Shown here piece after piece: positions 8,028 through 17,169 of a DNA stretch of 64,000 nt. The stretch covers positions 124,001 through 188,000 of the forward strand of contig JAYQSL010000002.1 in the NCBI GenBank assembly GCA_038146865.1. The letters run 5' to 3'. The first letter of the stretch is position 1, and every line of letters starts with the position of its first letter. Position numbers and translations under genes: made by a program. The notes beneath the pieces were generated by a model. The model was not told where the DNA came from and made no database searches. It saw only the letters and a program-made list of their open reading frames with translations. This stretch comes from GCA-2709075 sp038146865. GTDB lineage: Bacteria > Pseudomonadota > Alphaproteobacteria > MPNO01 > UBA2964.

Positions 8028-10192
8028 ATGGCTTTAGTAGTTGCAACCAATACGGCGGCGTTGATGTCTTCAGCATCAGCCAGTGCCGTAAACAAGGCGA
8101 TGGAAACCTCGATGGAGCGTCTATCGAGCGGTCTTCGCATTAATACAGCTTCAGATGATGCCGCCGGTATGGCGATTTCCTCACGTCTGACCGCAGATAT
8201 CAAAGGGATTAATCAAGCAATCCGGAACGCCGCAGATGGCCAAGCTCTTATTGATACCGCTGAGGGCGCTCAAATTGAAATTGGCAACATGCTTCAGCGT
8301 ATGCGGGAGCTTTCCGTTCAGTCTGCAAACGACACCAACAGCGTGTCTGACCGCGCTAATCTCCAACTTGAGATTGATCAGCTTCTTGAGGAAGTAAACA
8401 GAATTGCAAAATCATCTTCATGGGCCGGACATTCCCTGCTGAATGGTACCAGCAGCGACCTGGCCAAAACCCATGGCGATACAGCGAACTTCACCTTCCA
8501 AATCGGCTCAGCAACAAACACGAGCGATAGGACAAATATCAAAATTGGTGCCACCTCGACTGCGGCGCTTGGTTTGACGGATGCCGATGTTGCCCCGACG
8601 GACACCTCTAATCTGGATGATCCCGGTCGGATCAGCATAGATGGCAATAAAATTGTAATCGCCGGCAACCTCGTCAATGGTGACAAGTATGAGTTTGCCC
8701 TCGATGACCAAGAAGTTGACGTTGTCTACAGCACCACAAACCAATACACCAATGACAAGTTTGGTTTGGCCAATCAGCTCAAAGACGATATTGACGCGTT
8801 GGTTGCTGCAGGAACGATTGCCCCCGATGTTGCAGCGACTGTTAACGCCGATGGTGACCTCGTCATTACCAAGACGACAGCTCCAACAGTAACCGCTGTT
8901 TCAACCACTGAAACGGGTGGTGGCGCTGCTGATAACCAAACATTGGCTTATAGCGGTAACACCTTAACGGTTGGTGGAACGCACGAAGCAACAGACATCT
9001 ATAAACTCACCATCAACGGTACCGCTATTACATACACCTCGGCTGCCAATGACGGTTATGGGGTCTCATTAGCCGGTGTTGCAGCAGGCATTAAGGCACA
9101 GATTGAAAAGACAGCCGGCCTTGATGATGTGACTGTGGTTGATAATGGTGATGGAACCTTGTCCTTCACACAAACAGGGGCGCCAAGCTTAGAGGCTGCT
9201 GAAACCGTCCTCAATAACCAACAAGAAACGACCCTTAGCTATGGTGATAATGGTGTGTTGACTGTTGGCGGTGCGTTTAAAGACGGCAAAGAGATAAGCT
9301 TCCAGCTCTTCGGTAAAGAGATCAAAGTCACGACCTCTACCAACGATGGGTTTGAAGATTCCAAAGCCGGTATCGCAAACCAAATTGCCTCAGCCATCAA
9401 TGATGCCAACATCTCTGGTATTACAGCCGTGAGAACAGCTAATGCTAACACGGTTACAATCACCGGTAAGGTTGTTGCTGAGGAAGGTAAGGTTGTAAAC
9501 GGTTCCCAGTATATCAGAACCTCAGAAGGGGCCTCAGCAACCGGTACTGTAGCTATCTCTGCAAAGCATCGGGAAGTGATGCAGCGGCGAGCTATACGGC
9601 AGGCGATGCCTACACGTTCAAGGTTGCTGGTGAAGACTTCACCTTAGTTGTTGGAACAGATGGATATGCCGACGACAAGTATGGTGTTGCTCAGCAAATG
9701 AAAGACATGATCGATGCGCGTAACATCGGTGGTATCACAGTGGCTGTTAGCACCGGTACAACGGCACAAGTTGACATAACCAATGTTCTCACCGGCACAG
9801 TAACGTCTACTGGACACTCCACGGTCGTCACCGATGTGTTGGTTCGTGATGTTGCAGCTGCGAAGGCAGCTGACGCTGGTGGAGCAGATATTTCTGTAAA
9901 CACGGCGGCAAAGTCTTTCGATGCCATCACGCGGATCGACAAGGCCCTTGAGACCTTGAACACCCAACGTGCTTCGCTGGGTGCGGTTTCTAACAGGCTG
10001 GAGTCAACCATCAGCAACTTGACGAACATCGTCACCAACATGTCCAGTGCGCAGTCTCGTATCCAGGATGCAGACTTCGCAAGTGAAAGTACAGCACTGG
10101 CTCGGGCGCAAATCCTTCAGCAGGCCTCCATGGCGATGCTTGCTCAAGCGAATGCTTCTAAGCAAACAGTGTTGGCGCTTCTCCAAGTTTAA
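8028..10192 (+). CDS. fliC: Flagellin with large repeat-containing central domain, frameshifted
   Basis: The main filament protein. The N-terminal D0/D1 region starts MALVVATNTAALMS and includes LSSGLRINTASDDAAGMAI. The C-terminal D1/D0 region (from about 9890) includes ALETLNTQRASLGAVSNRLE and ends ANASKQTVLALLQV. Between them is an expanded variable domain with four related hook-IN-like repeats. The first frame runs to 9647 and the second resumes in another frame. Adding one A to the AAA at 9563-9565 joins them through KASGSDAAASYTAGDAYTF and gives about 721 residues, well above a minimal flagellin. The start is set by TAGGAG; an in-frame ATG at 7959 is rejected. It is a single flagellin gene with no other flagellar genes nearby. 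Confidence 0.88.
8674..9720 (+). repeat. Four diverged repeats in the flagellin variable domain
   Basis: Four segments share the plan [G-D/K-x-Y/I-x-F/L]-strand-[E/T-x-x-x-x-Y/T]-[N/T-D-x-Y/G-x-x-x-x-G-x-A-x-x-I/L]. They start near 8674 (NGDKYEFALDDQEV), 8974 (EATDIYKLTINGTA), 9270 (KDGKEISFQLFGKE) and 9600 (AGDAYTFKVAGEDF). Each ends in a GLANQL/GVAAGI/GIANQI/GVAQQM helix. They resemble flagellin hook-IN motifs. The frameshift at about 9563 falls just before the fourth copy. Confidence 0.65.
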
Positions 10193-10203
10193 TAAGATAG
10201 CCT

Positions 10204-10233
10204 ACCGGGTTGGGGGAGAACCTCCAACCTGGT
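10204..10233 (+). terminator. Strong hairpin after flagellin, probable terminator or 3' stabiliser
   Basis: Starting 12 bases after the flagellin stop, ACCGGGTTGGGGG pairs along its full 13 bases (two G-U pairs) with CCTCCAACCTGGT around an AGAA loop. No T-run follows directly, so it is not a textbook intrinsic terminator. It could still end transcription or protect the flagellin mRNA. Confidence 0.55.
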
Positions 10234-10302
10234 TCGATACACTTATTAAAACAAATTAAGTTTTGTATTTATATATTGTTTTAAAATAATATTTTAAAAG
10301 AC

Positions 10303-10740
10303 TTATATCAGCTGCAAAGCAATCAAAGAGACAATCAAGTAGCGCAGTGTCTTAGCAATTCCCACCAAAATTAAAAAGCTAAAAAACGGTTCTCGTAAAA
10401 CCCCTGCCGCCACAGTTATCGGATCTCCGACTACTGGTGCCCAGCTTAAAAGCAGGCTCCAACGTCCGTATTTTCGATACCACTCCGATACAATATCTAA
10501 TTGTTTGGGACTCGTTGGAAACCACTTATTATTTTGAAAGTGACCTATACCACGTCCGAGACACCAATTAATGGTCGCGCCTAGGGTATTTCCTATACTC
10601 GCGACGGCGATCAAAACCATTGTGTTATAACTGTTTGAAACCAATAACCCGGCCAGGCCCAGTTCAGACTGAGCAGGCAGAATGGTCGCAGCAAGAAACG
10701 CGGCGAGAAATAAACTAGCGTATATCCAAAACTCTGCCAT
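10303..10740 (-). CDS. YqaA/DedA-like (SNARE-associated) membrane protein
   Basis: A 145-residue integral membrane protein with about four hydrophobic segments. It contains LPAQSELGLAGLL, GNTLGATINWCLGRG and the WAPVVGDPITVAAGVLR block, which are characteristic of the YqaA subgroup of DedA/VTT-domain proteins. Relatives are thought to help move lipids or maintain envelope homeostasis. The polar PVVGDP re-entrant-loop motif is intact. It converges on the flagellin gene and is divergent from a tiny membrane-protein gene at 10842. The family call is fairly safe; the cellular role is not established for this subgroup. Confidence 0.82.
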   Translation of the reverse strand: MAEFWIYASLFLAAFLAATILPAQSELGLAGLLVSNSYNTMVLIAVASIGNTLGATINWCLGRGIGHFQNNKWFPTSPKQLDIVSEWYRKYGRWSLLLSWAPVVGDPITVAAGVLREPFFSFLILVGIAKTLRYLIVSLIALQLI

Positions 10741-10841
10741 TCTTAAAAACTTCTATAATTACTTGTTTCTGGCTCTTAGCCAAACAAGGCAATGACAAAA
10801 CGAAAAGTAAAGATATCTACAGTTAACAAATAAGCGAAAAC

Positions 10842-11063
10842 ATGAACAACCTGGATCTCGGCACACCTCAAGCTTTTTTAGCGATTTTGGCTATTGCAGC
10901 TATCGTAATATTTTGTTTTTGGAAACCAGATTTTCCTCATCAACTCGCGCTCAAATTAGGCTTTAAAATTCCGACAGCCATTTACATTTTTCTTGTTGTG
11001 TACTGGTTATCGATACCGCTTATCCTCTACAGCTTGATGACTCTGATCTGGAAACATGGTTAA
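10842..11063 (+). CDS. Small two-helix membrane protein of unknown function
   Basis: A 73-residue product with two predicted membrane helices, roughly residues 10-26 and 42-68, separated by a short basic loop (FPHQLALKLGFK). No family is recognised and the ribosome binding site is weak. It lies alone between the YqaA-like gene and tRNA-Ser. The clean hydrophobic pattern argues that it is a real protein, but that is inference. Confidence 0.45.
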   Translation: MNNLDLGTPQAFLAILAIAAIVIFCFWKPDFPHQLALKLGFKIPTAIYIFLVVYWLSIPLILYSLMTLIWKHG

Positions 11064-11128
11064 CGGCTGGATCTGAAAATTCTCCGACACCACAAAATAC
11101 TTGAAGCTCGGTTTAAAGGAATTGACTA

Positions 11129-11218
11129 TGGCGGACGGGGTGGGATTCGAACCCACGAGACGCTTGCACGCCTGCTGGTTTTCAAGACCAGTGCCTTCAA
11201 CCGCTCGGCCACCCGTCC
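11129..11218 (-). tRNA. tRNA-Ser(UGA)
   Basis: On the minus strand a 90-base class II tRNA starts with acceptor arm GGACGGG (11218-11212), pairing with CCCGTCC, then discriminator G and an encoded CCA (11131-11129). The D arm contains GGCCGAGCGGTTGAAGGC. The anticodon arm CTGGT-CTTGAAA-ACCAG gives UGA. A long variable arm and GTTCGAATCCC follow. The long variable arm and the G73 discriminator both mark serine identity. Confidence 0.97.
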
Positions 11219-11261
11219 GCTGACACAGAGATTTACGAGAAAATTTGATTTAAACCAAGAG

Positions 11262-12635
11262 TTAGCTGTTACCTAAGACGATTTTTTCTATTTCTCTCGC
11301 ATTTCCAAATAAATCAGCGTCTTGTCCCTCAAAACCCATCACTTGCAAACCAAGAGGCAAATTTTCTGAAGTTAAAACAGGTAGGGATACCGTTGGTATA
11401 CCCAATAGAGATGTGGGAACAGTGAACACTGGATTACCCGTGGACTCCAACCCCATAGGTGCAGCTCCCACTGCTGATAAGGTGATTGAACAGCTGAATT
11501 CTTGTTGAGCACTAGCAAAAACCTGGCGCGCTTCAAATCGTCTAGCCACTAAGCCTGCATATTCCTCCTGTGACATTTTATTGGCCTCTTCCAATCGTTC
11601 CAATGAGGGGTCCGAGAGTTTGGCAGCATCCATGTCTCGCGCATACGAATTCAGAGGCCATCTTCCTTCCCATGCGTTGATGCCCCGAGAAATCGCAACA
11701 GAGTCTAAAATCACCTCTTCAATGGCCTCAACTACTTTGCTATCCCGTCTGCTCACACACTCAATCCCAGCAGCCTCCAATTTGGACAAAACGTTTTCGA
11801 AAATCTGTCGAGTGTTTTCATCAACCAGCTCCCAGCCAGCTGTTTCTAAAACCATAATTTTGGAAGGGAGATTGGGGGAGGGGAGCTCTTCTGGTCCCAT
11901 TACCCCAATATAACCTGCATCTCCTCCTGCCCGAGCCGTGATCGCGCGGATCACATTCCAAGTATCTGCCAAGGAAGCACCCAAGGCTCCAGTGCAACTT
12001 TGACTAAAGCCATCAAAGCTTCCGCCTCTATTAACACCACCAACACTCGGTTTGTAACCGACAGCACCACAAAAACTGGCGGGCCTTATGATCGACCCAA
12101 TCACCTGTGAGCCTAAAGCAGCCGGCAACATACCGATGCCCACAGCGGCTGCAGATCCGCTGCTTGAGCCCCCTGGTGTTCGATCATGATCCCATGGATT
12201 TCTCGTGCCCCGAGGTTGGGTCGCAGCAAATTCAGTGGTTACTGTTTTCGATACGATGACCGCTCCCGCCTCTCTTAACGCGGCTACCGCTGCGCAGTCC
12301 CGTCCGCCTTTCCATCCCTTAAAAAGAGGGGAACCCTGCTCAGTAGGCATATTTGCGGTTTCCATGACATCCTTCACACCAACAGGCATGCCGTCGATTA
12401 ATGAGAGAGGGTTTCCTGCTTGCCACCTCGCATCAGATTGTTCCGCTTCTCTTCGAGCACTCTCCAAATCAATTGAGACGAATGCTCCGACATCTTTCTC
12501 CAATAGTTCAATTTTTTCGATACATCGTTCAAGAAAATTGGAGGGTTTATCTGACCCCGAAGTAAAATTAGAACGTGCCGCGGCAAAGGAACAACGTTCC
12601 CGTAACGATTGTTCTATTGAAAACTTGATGGACAT
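11262..12635 (-). CDS. Amidase signature family hydrolase
   Basis: A 457-residue amidase signature enzyme hydrolysing a C-N amide bond. The Ser-cisSer-Lys triad is visible: Lys88 in GVKDV, Ser157 in PGGSSSGS and Ser181 in VIGSIIRPAS, with the normal 24-residue spacing between the serines. FCGAVGYKPSVGGV follows. The substrate is not predictable from the family. It is the last gene of a minus-strand run that includes a molybdenum hydroxylase, an AhpD-like protein and a formyltetrahydrofolate-hydrolase-like protein, though 147 bases separate it from the hydroxylase gene. The context suggests catabolism of a nitrogenous compound rather than GatA function, since GatC and GatB are absent. Confidence 0.88.
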   Translation of the reverse strand: MSIKFSIEQSLRERCSFAAARSNFTSGSDKPSNFLERCIEKIELLEKDVGAFVSIDLESARREAEQSDARWQAGNPLSLIDGMPVGVKDVMETANMPTEQGSPLFKGWKGGRDCAAVAALREAGAVIVSKTVTTEFAATQPRGTRNPWDHDRTPGGSSSGSAAAVGIGMLPAALGSQVIGSIIRPASFCGAVGYKPSVGGVNRGGSFDGFSQSCTGALGASLADTWNVIRAITARAGGDAGYIGVMGPEELPSPNLPSKIMVLETAGWELVDENTRQIFENVLSKLEAAGIECVSRRDSKVVEAIEEVILDSVAISRGINAWEGRWPLNSYARDMDAAKLSDPSLERLEEANKMSQEEYAGLVARRFEARQVFASAQQEFSCSITLSAVGAAPMGLESTGNPVFTVPTSLLGIPTVSLPVLTSENLPLGLQVMGFEGQDADLFGNAREIEKIVLGNS

Positions 12636-12782
12636 CTATTTCTCTCCTTCCAGCAGAAACTTCTACAAGGCAGCATATACCGCTGAATTTTTTTCTGTCT
12701 GCTACCACAAAAATCTTGCCACAAACGCGACACTTTTCTAGGCAACCAAAATTTCATCTTACCGAACTTAATAAGTGCAGCT

Positions 12783-15152
12783 CTAATGACTCATTTGTAT
12801 TGCTTCCCAAACGCGTCGGGGCGTCGCCGGCATTTCTATATCTATAATTCCAAGTGGTTTTAGAGCATCAACTACAGCATTCATATAACAGCCCAACGCC
12901 GGTGTAGTTCCTGCTTCCCCGCCGGATTTTATACCAAGAGGATTTAATTGGGTGAGAACTTCATGCGTTCCGGAGCCAAAGAAGGGCACATCATCTGCTC
13001 TAGGCAAACAATAATCCATAAACGAGGCCGCAAGTGGCTGTGACGTTTTGCTGTCAAAAACGAAATCTTCCATCATAGCCTCACCTAGACCTTGAACGAT
13101 GCCCCCATGGATCTGCCCTTCAACTATCATCGGATTTATAACCCGTCCAACATCATCCACGGCAAAATAAGTACATAGCTGTGTGCTACCGGTTTCGGGA
13201 TCCACCTCGACTTCGCATATGTGAGACCCGCTTGGAAAAGCTGGAGTTTTCATCACGTTTTCAGCCGTTTCTGTAAGTCCACCAGCAAACTCAGAAGGCA
13301 ACGGATCTATTTTTTCAATTTGTCGACTAAGTTCAAACCAATCCATGGCTCGATCGGTACCTTGGATTGAAAACACTCCATCATTGAACTTAATATCTTC
13401 AATAGCTGCTTCAAGAACCAAAGCCGCCGCAGCTTTTCCTTTTTGGATTAACTTTTCAGAGGCCATTACAATTACCGTTCCAGCCATCCTCATAGACCGG
13501 CCTGAATGTGACCCGCCTCCGACAGAAACGAAGTCAGTGTCTCCTTGGCGTAATATGACACTGTCAAAAGGAACCGATAGATAATCCGCGGCCACCTGAC
13601 AGAAACTAGTCTCATGCCCCTGACCACTATCTTGCGTTCCAATCACCACCTCTATCTTCTCGGTCTCGCCATTGATCGTTATTTCCGATCGTTCAAGCGG
13701 GGCCCCTGACGAAGACTCCACATAACAAGCTACGCCTCTGCCTCGTAAAAGTCCGCGATCCTTACTTTTCCTAAGACGCTCTTGATAACCGTCCCAATCC
13801 GCTAATTTTTGTGCTTTGGTTAGACAGGTCTGCATCTCACCGCAGTCATAAAGCATCCCTAATTTATTGTCGTATGGAAAAGCACTGTCAGGGATCAGGT
13901 TCTGGCGCCTAAGTTCAATCTTATCAAAACCTAGTTTATCGGCTGCGATATCGATTAATCGCTCAAGCGCATAAATCACCTCAGGTCTTCCGGCACTGCG
14001 ATATGGATTAGTTGGGGGTGAATGTGAGAAAACACCTCTTGCCCGAACTCTGGCACTCCCGAACAAATAAGGTCCCACCGCGATTTCAGCACCCTTCGAG
14101 AGAGGCGTAAAAGAAGAGGAAAACGCACCAATATTACTTATATTATTTGCTCGTAAGGCCATGAACTTACCGTCCGCGTTCAGAGCAATCTCCAACTCTG
14201 AAATAAGGTCTCGGCCCTGAAAATCACTGAGAAAATTCTCTGATCGTTCCGATAACCAATGAACCTTCTTACCAACCTTTCTCGCTGCCCACATTACGAG
14301 CGGAAATTCTGGGTAGAGCCTATTTCTTGTGCCGAAATTCCCTCCTACATCGGGGGTTATGACACGGATAAACTTGTCCTCTACGTCAAAAATTTGAATC
14401 AATTCTTTTTTGAACCTGACTGCACCCCCGCCACCCGCTATAAGCGTATAAACATGACTCTCAGGATTAAACTCTCCAATTGCCGCTCGAGGCTCCATAG
14501 GAACCCCCGTAACCCTCGCTATTCTAAAGCGATGCTTAACGACATATTCTGCGGTCTCAAACGCCTGACTGGCTGCTTGATCATCACCAAAAGCTGTATC
14601 TAGACAGACGTTTTTGCTTTCCGCCCAAACTTGCGGTGCATTTTCAGCAAATGCTTGTTCAGTTAGAGCGACAGCAGGAAGGGGCTTGTAATCGACCTCG
14701 ATCGCCTCAGCGCCAATGCGCGCGGCTTCTTCTGTTTCTCCCAATACAATCGCTACAACTTCTCCGACATAGCGAACGCGATCCTTTGCAAAGGGAAATT
14801 GTCTTCCAATGAAAATCTTTTTCCAATCCTCCTCGGACATCCCAAGTCCATCACCGCCTGATGGTATTGGGCTATGAGGGATCGGGTTCAATCCATCCTT
14901 GAGCCAGTCGTCAATAGTGAGGACACCGACGACACCATTAACCTCTTGGGCATTAGCAACATTTATTGAATTTATCTCGGCATGTGGGTGAGGGGATCGA
15001 ACCATCCATGCACGAACCGCGCCTCGTTCACCGAGGTCATCAGTGTAGCTCGCTTTTCCAGTAAGCCGCCTAAGATCCTCGCTCCGTAATACAGAAGAAC
15101 CAATCGAACTAAAATTCACTGACGTCTCCCATTTTTTTAGTTTTTTAGTCAT
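12783..15152 (-). CDS. Molybdenum hydroxylase large subunit (xanthine dehydrogenase/CoxL family)
   Basis: About 789 residues. The N-terminal aldehyde-oxidase a/b hammerhead domain (GKASYTDDLGERGAVRAW) is followed by the molybdopterin-binding domains. Near the Mo site it reads NPYRSAGRPEV, resembling the form II loop rather than the AYxCSFR of true CO dehydrogenase, so CO oxidation is unlikely. GGEAGTTPALGCYMNAV near the end contains the conserved catalytic glutamate region. Known relatives work with a 2Fe-2S subunit and an FAD subunit; neither is encoded next to it. The ATG at 15152 overlaps the stop of the AhpD-like gene by one base, so translation is coupled. The substrate is unknown. Confidence 0.88.
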   Translation of the reverse strand: MTKKLKKWETSVNFSSIGSSVLRSEDLRRLTGKASYTDDLGERGAVRAWMVRSPHPHAEINSINVANAQEVNGVVGVLTIDDWLKDGLNPIPHSPIPSGGDGLGMSEEDWKKIFIGRQFPFAKDRVRYVGEVVAIVLGETEEAARIGAEAIEVDYKPLPAVALTEQAFAENAPQVWAESKNVCLDTAFGDDQAASQAFETAEYVVKHRFRIARVTGVPMEPRAAIGEFNPESHVYTLIAGGGGAVRFKKELIQIFDVEDKFIRVITPDVGGNFGTRNRLYPEFPLVMWAARKVGKKVHWLSERSENFLSDFQGRDLISELEIALNADGKFMALRANNISNIGAFSSSFTPLSKGAEIAVGPYLFGSARVRARGVFSHSPPTNPYRSAGRPEVIYALERLIDIAADKLGFDKIELRRQNLIPDSAFPYDNKLGMLYDCGEMQTCLTKAQKLADWDGYQERLRKSKDRGLLRGRGVACYVESSSGAPLERSEITINGETEKIEVVIGTQDSGQGHETSFCQVAADYLSVPFDSVILRQGDTDFVSVGGGSHSGRSMRMAGTVIVMASEKLIQKGKAAAALVLEAAIEDIKFNDGVFSIQGTDRAMDWFELSRQIEKIDPLPSEFAGGLTETAENVMKTPAFPSGSHICEVEVDPETGSTQLCTYFAVDDVGRVINPMIVEGQIHGGIVQGLGEAMMEDFVFDSKTSQPLAASFMDYCLPRADDVPFFGSGTHEVLTQLNPLGIKSGGEAGTTPALGCYMNAVVDALKPLGIIDIEMPATPRRVWEAIQMSH

Positions 15153-15670
15153 CAAGGGGCATAATTCATGTTCAGAGCATCCCGAGCCCGTTTTTCTTCA
15201 TCCACAACCAACCCATGGCCTATCGTGATACGATTCATCATGCTGAAGCGGGCGCAAACGAGGATGGCTTCGTGAAAGCTTTGTTCATCCCAACCCGCGG
15301 CAAAGACTTCATCAGCATCTGATTGAGTTATTTGAGACGGCTTTAATGTAAGCTTCCTTATGAAGCGCAAAAGAGGCTTCATCTCTTGGCGTAGCGGAGC
15401 TCCCTCAAGGTCTTCAATGATTGGCTCAAAAATTTCTGCGGAAATGCCCTTATTAATGGCAACTCTTGAATGTCCTGCATAACAATATTCTGAGTCGTTG
15501 AGTTTCGACACATAGGCTGCAATCATCTCTTTCTCGCCGGCGCTCAACATAGAGTCAGTATGCATAAAAGATCTCGAGAAAATGGATAACCCTTCCCAAG
15601 CTTTTTTATTAAAGCGTTCCCATATCGCGCGGACGCCAGCATCTTCTGAAAGGGAGGGGAAAAATGGCAT
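15152..15670 (-). CDS. AhpD-like carboxymuconolactone decarboxylase family protein
   Basis: A 172-residue all-helical protein resembling uncharacterised peroxidase-related members of the AhpD family. The usual Cys-x-Tyr-Cys-x-x-His site appears as NDSEYCYAGHS: the second cysteine and the histidine are present but the first cysteine is serine. A dithiol peroxidase cycle is therefore doubtful. It is translationally coupled to the molybdenum hydroxylase gene, so it may assist that enzyme, for example in redox protection; this is inference. Sixty-two bases separate it from the upstream formyltetrahydrofolate-hydrolase-like gene. Confidence 0.78.
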   Translation of the reverse strand: MPFFPSLSEDAGVRAIWERFNKKAWEGLSIFSRSFMHTDSMLSAGEKEMIAAYVSKLNDSEYCYAGHSRVAINKGISAEIFEPIIEDLEGAPLRQEMKPLLRFIRKLTLKPSQITQSDADEVFAAGWDEQSFHEAILVCARFSMMNRITIGHGLVVDEEKRARDALNMNYAP

Positions 15671-15732
15671 TTATTACTCTCCGAAGTAAATGAACTGTAA
15701 TTTAGGGGATCAAAACAAGTTGATATAATCGG

Positions 15733-16656
15733 CTAAGCCTGGTTTCCCAGTCGCGTTCCAAGCTCGATTTTTTGAGCTTGTACGAAATCTGAGGCGGATA
15801 TTTTATCTTTGGATTGATATCTAACCCGTTCAATTCTAACCCCGCCACTTCCACAAGCGACGGAGAAAGAGCTATCTAAAATCTCTGTCACTGACCCTGC
15901 CTCACCTGAAATTTGATCATCACGCTTACAATCAAATATTTGCAGAGCATCGCCAGCAAAATCGCACCAAGCGCCGGGAGAGGGATTGCAGCCACGAATT
16001 AGGTTATGAACTTCATTGACAGGTTTAGACCAATCTATTTGCGCATCATCTTTTTTACACCACGACTCATAGGTTTTTTTTGTATGATCTTGTTCAATCT
16101 TTGGGGCTCTACCCTCTCTGACCAAATTAACCGCCTCCAACATCGCCTCAATTCCTAGGGGAAACAGCTTATTAAAATAGACAGACCCCAAAGTATCCTC
16201 AGGCTCTATTTGCACAGTCTTTTGAAGCAAAATCGGACCTTCATCTAGTCCATCATCTGGCCAAAAAATTGAAAGACCGGTCTCAGAGCGTCCTTGGATG
16301 ATGGGCCAATTAATTGAGCTTGGCCCCCGATGCAACGGCAGCAAGGAGGGGTGATATTGAATGGTTCCATGCTTCGGTATGTCTAAAAAAGTGGAAGGAA
16401 CAAATTTAGTGACAAAAGCCATTACCCCCAAATCAGCCTTAATCGCCTCGCATTCGGCTGCCACTTCCTCGTTATTCCTGAAAGATTTGGGTTGATAAAC
16501 CGGCAAATTTCGTTCTCTTGCTTCTGCGATCAAAGGGTCGACCCTTCCATCCTTATCCTCCGGGCCATAGACCGCTACCACATTCTCGCCTCGATCTAGC
16601 AACGCCTCAAGTACAGATTTTCCAAAAGCTTGCTGACCATGAACTAAAAGACGCAT
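15733..16656 (-). CDS. Formyltransferase family protein, 10-formyltetrahydrofolate hydrolase-like
   Basis: A 307-residue protein with a formyltransferase N-terminal domain (about 1-180) and a C-terminal domain (about 200-300). The core reads YHPSLLPLHRGPSSINW and then IFWPDDGLDEGPILLQ. This is closer to the hydrolase domain of 10-formyltetrahydrofolate dehydrogenase than to methionyl-tRNA formyltransferase. The catalytic histidine and aspartate of that domain are present. No aldehyde dehydrogenase domain is attached, so it probably moves or hydrolyses a formyl group. It sits 26 bases downstream of the pterin carbinolamine dehydratase gene. A sugar-nucleotide formyltransferase is a less likely alternative, because no surface polysaccharide genes are near. 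Confidence 0.83.
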   Translation of the reverse strand: MRLLVHGQQAFGKSVLEALLDRGENVVAVYGPEDKDGRVDPLIAEARERNLPVYQPKSFRNNEEVAAECEAIKADLGVMAFVTKFVPSTFLDIPKHGTIQYHPSLLPLHRGPSSINWPIIQGRSETGLSIFWPDDGLDEGPILLQKTVQIEPEDTLGSVYFNKLFPLGIEAMLEAVNLVREGRAPKIEQDHTKKTYESWCKKDDAQIDWSKPVNEVHNLIRGCNPSPGAWCDFAGDALQIFDCKRDDQISGEAGSVTEILDSSFSVACGSGGVRIERVRYQSKDKISASDFVQAQKIELGTRLGNQA

Positions 16657-16682
16657 ATCAAAACTCCTATTTTCCCGGGATT

Positions 16683-17009
16683 CTAACTTAAGCTATCGAT
16701 TTTAGCGGCTAATATAAAATCATTCTCATGTAACCCCTGTATCTTATGAGTATAAATTTCAATATCCGCGTATCCCCAACCAAAGGTAATTTCAGGGTGA
16801 TGTCCCTCGTCTTCAGCAAGCCGTCCCACCTCATTCACAAAAGCCAGTGCCGCGACAAAATCATCAAACGAGAAAGAACACCTCAGACGATCTCCGGTTT
16901 CAGAAAGGCTCCATTTCGGCGTTTCTTTCAAATAATTCTGCGCTTCAGCCAAAGTCAGAGGCGGAATTCCGCCCTGGCAAGGGACACATTTTTTAGATTC
17001 CAGTTCCAT
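16683..17009 (-). CDS. phhB: Pterin-4a-carbinolamine dehydratase
   Basis: A 108-residue protein with the family signature EGHHPEITFGWGYADIEIYT followed by HKIQGLHENDF. It dehydrates the 4a-hydroxytetrahydropterin left by aromatic amino acid hydroxylases. An N-terminal extension CVPCQGG carries two cysteines, common in bacterial members. There is no phenylalanine hydroxylase gene in the window. It is the first gene of the minus-strand run that leads into the formyltetrahydrofolate-hydrolase-like gene, and it is divergent from the esterase gene at 17170 across 160 bases that probably hold promoters for both. Confidence 0.92.
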   Translation of the reverse strand: MELESKKCVPCQGGIPPLTLAEAQNYLKETPKWSLSETGDRLRCSFSFDDFVAALAFVNEVGRLAEDEGHHPEITFGWGYADIEIYTHKIQGLHENDFILAAKIDSLS

Positions 17010-17169
17010 GATCTTCGCTCTTTTAATCTATTTTAAAAGTCTGCTGACACCAGCAATCACCTCAGTAGGTTTAATCATGAATTAGAATTCGAGATCAAAC
17101 AATCCCGGGGTTGCCAGGCCAACCGCCAAAGGTACACTAATTCTTCACCTAACCGCAGGAGCCCCTTTC

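Noticed and set aside
12783..15152. Carbon monoxide dehydrogenase large subunit
   Set aside because: The Mo-site loop is not AYxCSFR and no coxS or coxM lies beside it.
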